From: Lachnospiraceae bacterium
GTDB lineage: Bacteria > Bacillota > Clostridia > Lachnospirales > Lachnospiraceae
Assembly (NCBI GenBank): GCA_029054245.1
Contig: JAIDFQ010000052.1
Location: 17,536-81,535 of the forward strand
DNA length: 64,000 bases
Direction: 5' to 3'
Shown: positions 63,206-64,000 of the stretch, in pieces
How the letters are laid out: the number at the start of each line of letters is the position of its first letter
Position numbering within the stretch: position 1 is the stretch's first letter
Notes under the pieces: model-generated
Seen by the model: the letters and a program-made list of their open reading frames with translations, nothing else
Databases searched by the model: none
What the model was told of the DNA's origin: nothing
Program-made: the position numbers and the translations under genes

Positions 63206-63862
63206 ATGAAAGAAGGCTTAATAAAGCTCATACAAGACACAGAGCAGATAAAGACAAAGTTTCACAGTACGGGTGGACAAGGAATGCCTATTATAACATA
63301 ATTTATGCTGATGCGGATTTTGCTTTGTGGAAACGAGAAGTGCAGTTAGAGCTGCAGGAAATATATGACAGAACAAGCAATCAGTTCATATGGGATATTT
63401 TGGTGTTAACCAAACAAGGATTTAATAGCTGGAAAGATGAAAAGTCCTTTAATCAATTACAGGGAGGATTGCGGGCGATTTAAATTTTGTTCGTCAGCCT
63501 CTGGATATGGTATTCCGCTTGATGAGGATATTTAAGAGTATTTGAAAAAGCAGTTTGATGAGTTTGACTTACATATTATTCTTGTTTTATCCAATAACTA
63601 TTATGAAAGTGTTGCCAGAATGAATGAAATGGGAGCCGCATGTGATGCATTGGACGGGACAATTATTAAAACATCTGATTTAAGTGGTGAGTATATTCAG
63701 GTGAGAGATAAAGATTTTATAACATCACAGAATAGAAGAGAGATGGTAAAGTGGACGAATGGATTGGATGAATTGGTAAAAAGAGGCTTCGTTGAAGTAA
63801 AGGTGATAAGGGAGAAATTTTTACCGTTTCCAAAAACGGATATGATTATGTTGAACAATTGA
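63206..63862 (+). pseudogene. Broken TIR-domain protein gene
   Basis: The frame starts MKEGLIKLIQDTEQIKTKFH, then shifts frame near 63264 and continues YGWTRNAYYNIIYADADFAL, LQEIYDRTSNQFIWDILVLT up to RAI and a stop at 63482. A TIR-like part follows: FCSSASGYGIPLDEDI, an in-frame TAA at about 63533, then EYLKKQFDEFDLHIILVLSN, NYYESVARMNEMGAACDALD. The NYYES...NEMGA block with its Glu is the TIR active-site helix region. The N-terminal strand of the TIR fold is missing. Originally probably an NADase-type defence protein (inference), now inactive through a frameshift, a deletion and a stop. Confidence 0.7.
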
Positions 63863-63880
63863 AATAGTGAGACCGTTTCA

Positions 63881-64000
63881 AGTTTTGTGTAAACTCAAAA
63901 TCTGATATAAGATATGTGAATAGTTGGGAGTATCCCAAAGTTTGTGTAAACCTTCAAACTGATGTAAGATAAGATTACTCAGTTTGGAGGTTTAATTATG
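63881..64000 (+). mobile_element. Probable left end of an IS256-family element
   Basis: Two related direct copies of a TTTGTGTAAAC...GATrTAAGATA motif (63881-63914 and 63938-63971) precede TTTGGAGG and an ATG at 63998-64000. GTGTAAA-containing ends followed by a short leader and a transposase start are typical of IS256/Mutator elements. The gene itself lies outside. The first copy may be the end of an older or adjacent copy. Confidence 0.5.

Noticed and set aside
1..64000. CRISPR arrays, rRNA and tRNA genes
   Set aside because: No regularly spaced repeat series and no cloverleaf or rRNA-like segment was seen in reading the window; a covariance-model search was not possible.

Overview
The window looks like a chromosomal stretch from a Gram-positive anaerobe of the Clostridia, most likely a Lachnospiraceae-type gut Firmicute (inference). 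The evidence is strong AGGAGG-type ribosome sites, the oxygen-independent ribonucleotide reductase pair nrdD/nrdG, AgrB/AgrD peptide signalling with LytTR regulators, an EFR1-type ferredoxin and an LPXTG pilin.

Layout. Bases 1-7.67 kb hold the start of an exopolysaccharide operon read leftwards from a sigma-A-like promoter at 7727-7755. It encodes two GT2 enzymes, a polyprenyl-phosphate sugar transferase, a Wzz-type chain-length protein with a degenerate kinase domain, another GT2-like enzyme, an EpsG/Wzy-type polymerase, a further GT2 and a truncated GT4. Bases 7.97-12.93 kb form quorum-sensing module 1: agrD1-agrB1, a secreted-protein operon, a GHKL sensor kinase and a LytTR regulator. Both target promoters carry the same 21-bp-period direct repeat at the same distance from the -10 box. 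Bases 13.6-16.5 kb form a second, different agr module (agrD2-agrB2-kinase-regulator). A 372-bp palindromic element with perfect 101-bp arms lies between the two modules. An XRE regulator and an orphan LytTR regulator follow.

Bases 18.3-21.07 kb carry nrdD-nrdG. Bases 21.1-26.3 kb are an OmpR regulator, a kinase, and a MacB-type ABC ATPase and FtsX-type permease. Bases 26.5-29.0 kb are a LytTR regulator, a DUF3021 membrane protein and an ABC-2 exporter. Bases 29.2-31.5 kb hold an RmlD-like reductase, a DegV protein and a NUDIX hydrolase. The NUDIX gene follows a 976-residue PLD-nuclease/SF2-helicase/DUF3427 protein, a candidate defence pair. Bases 34.7-41.4 kb carry a small kinase-like protein, a GH13 glucanase, an AraC regulator, a radical SAM protein and a zinc-ribbon/TPM membrane pair. 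Bases 41.5-48.2 kb carry a hybrid sensor kinase, carbonic anhydrase, an AAA ATPase, a potassium channel and a fucosyltransferase-like protein. Bases 48.2-51.7 kb are a TetR-controlled efflux operon with visible operators. Bases 51.9-54.1 kb encode a major pilin with no nearby sortase.

From 54.4 kb onward the sequence becomes more AT-rich and patchy. It has gene remnants (LacI, TIR, several frameshifted pieces), GNAT acetyltransferases, a NERD protein, MazG, EFR1, TfoX-C and MBL proteins. It also has an attenuated leader before a GNAT gene, a Phd/RelE toxin-antitoxin pair, and probably the left end of an IS256-family element at the window edge. The most interesting parts are the paired agr circuits with their operators and palindrome, and the helicase-NUDIX pair.
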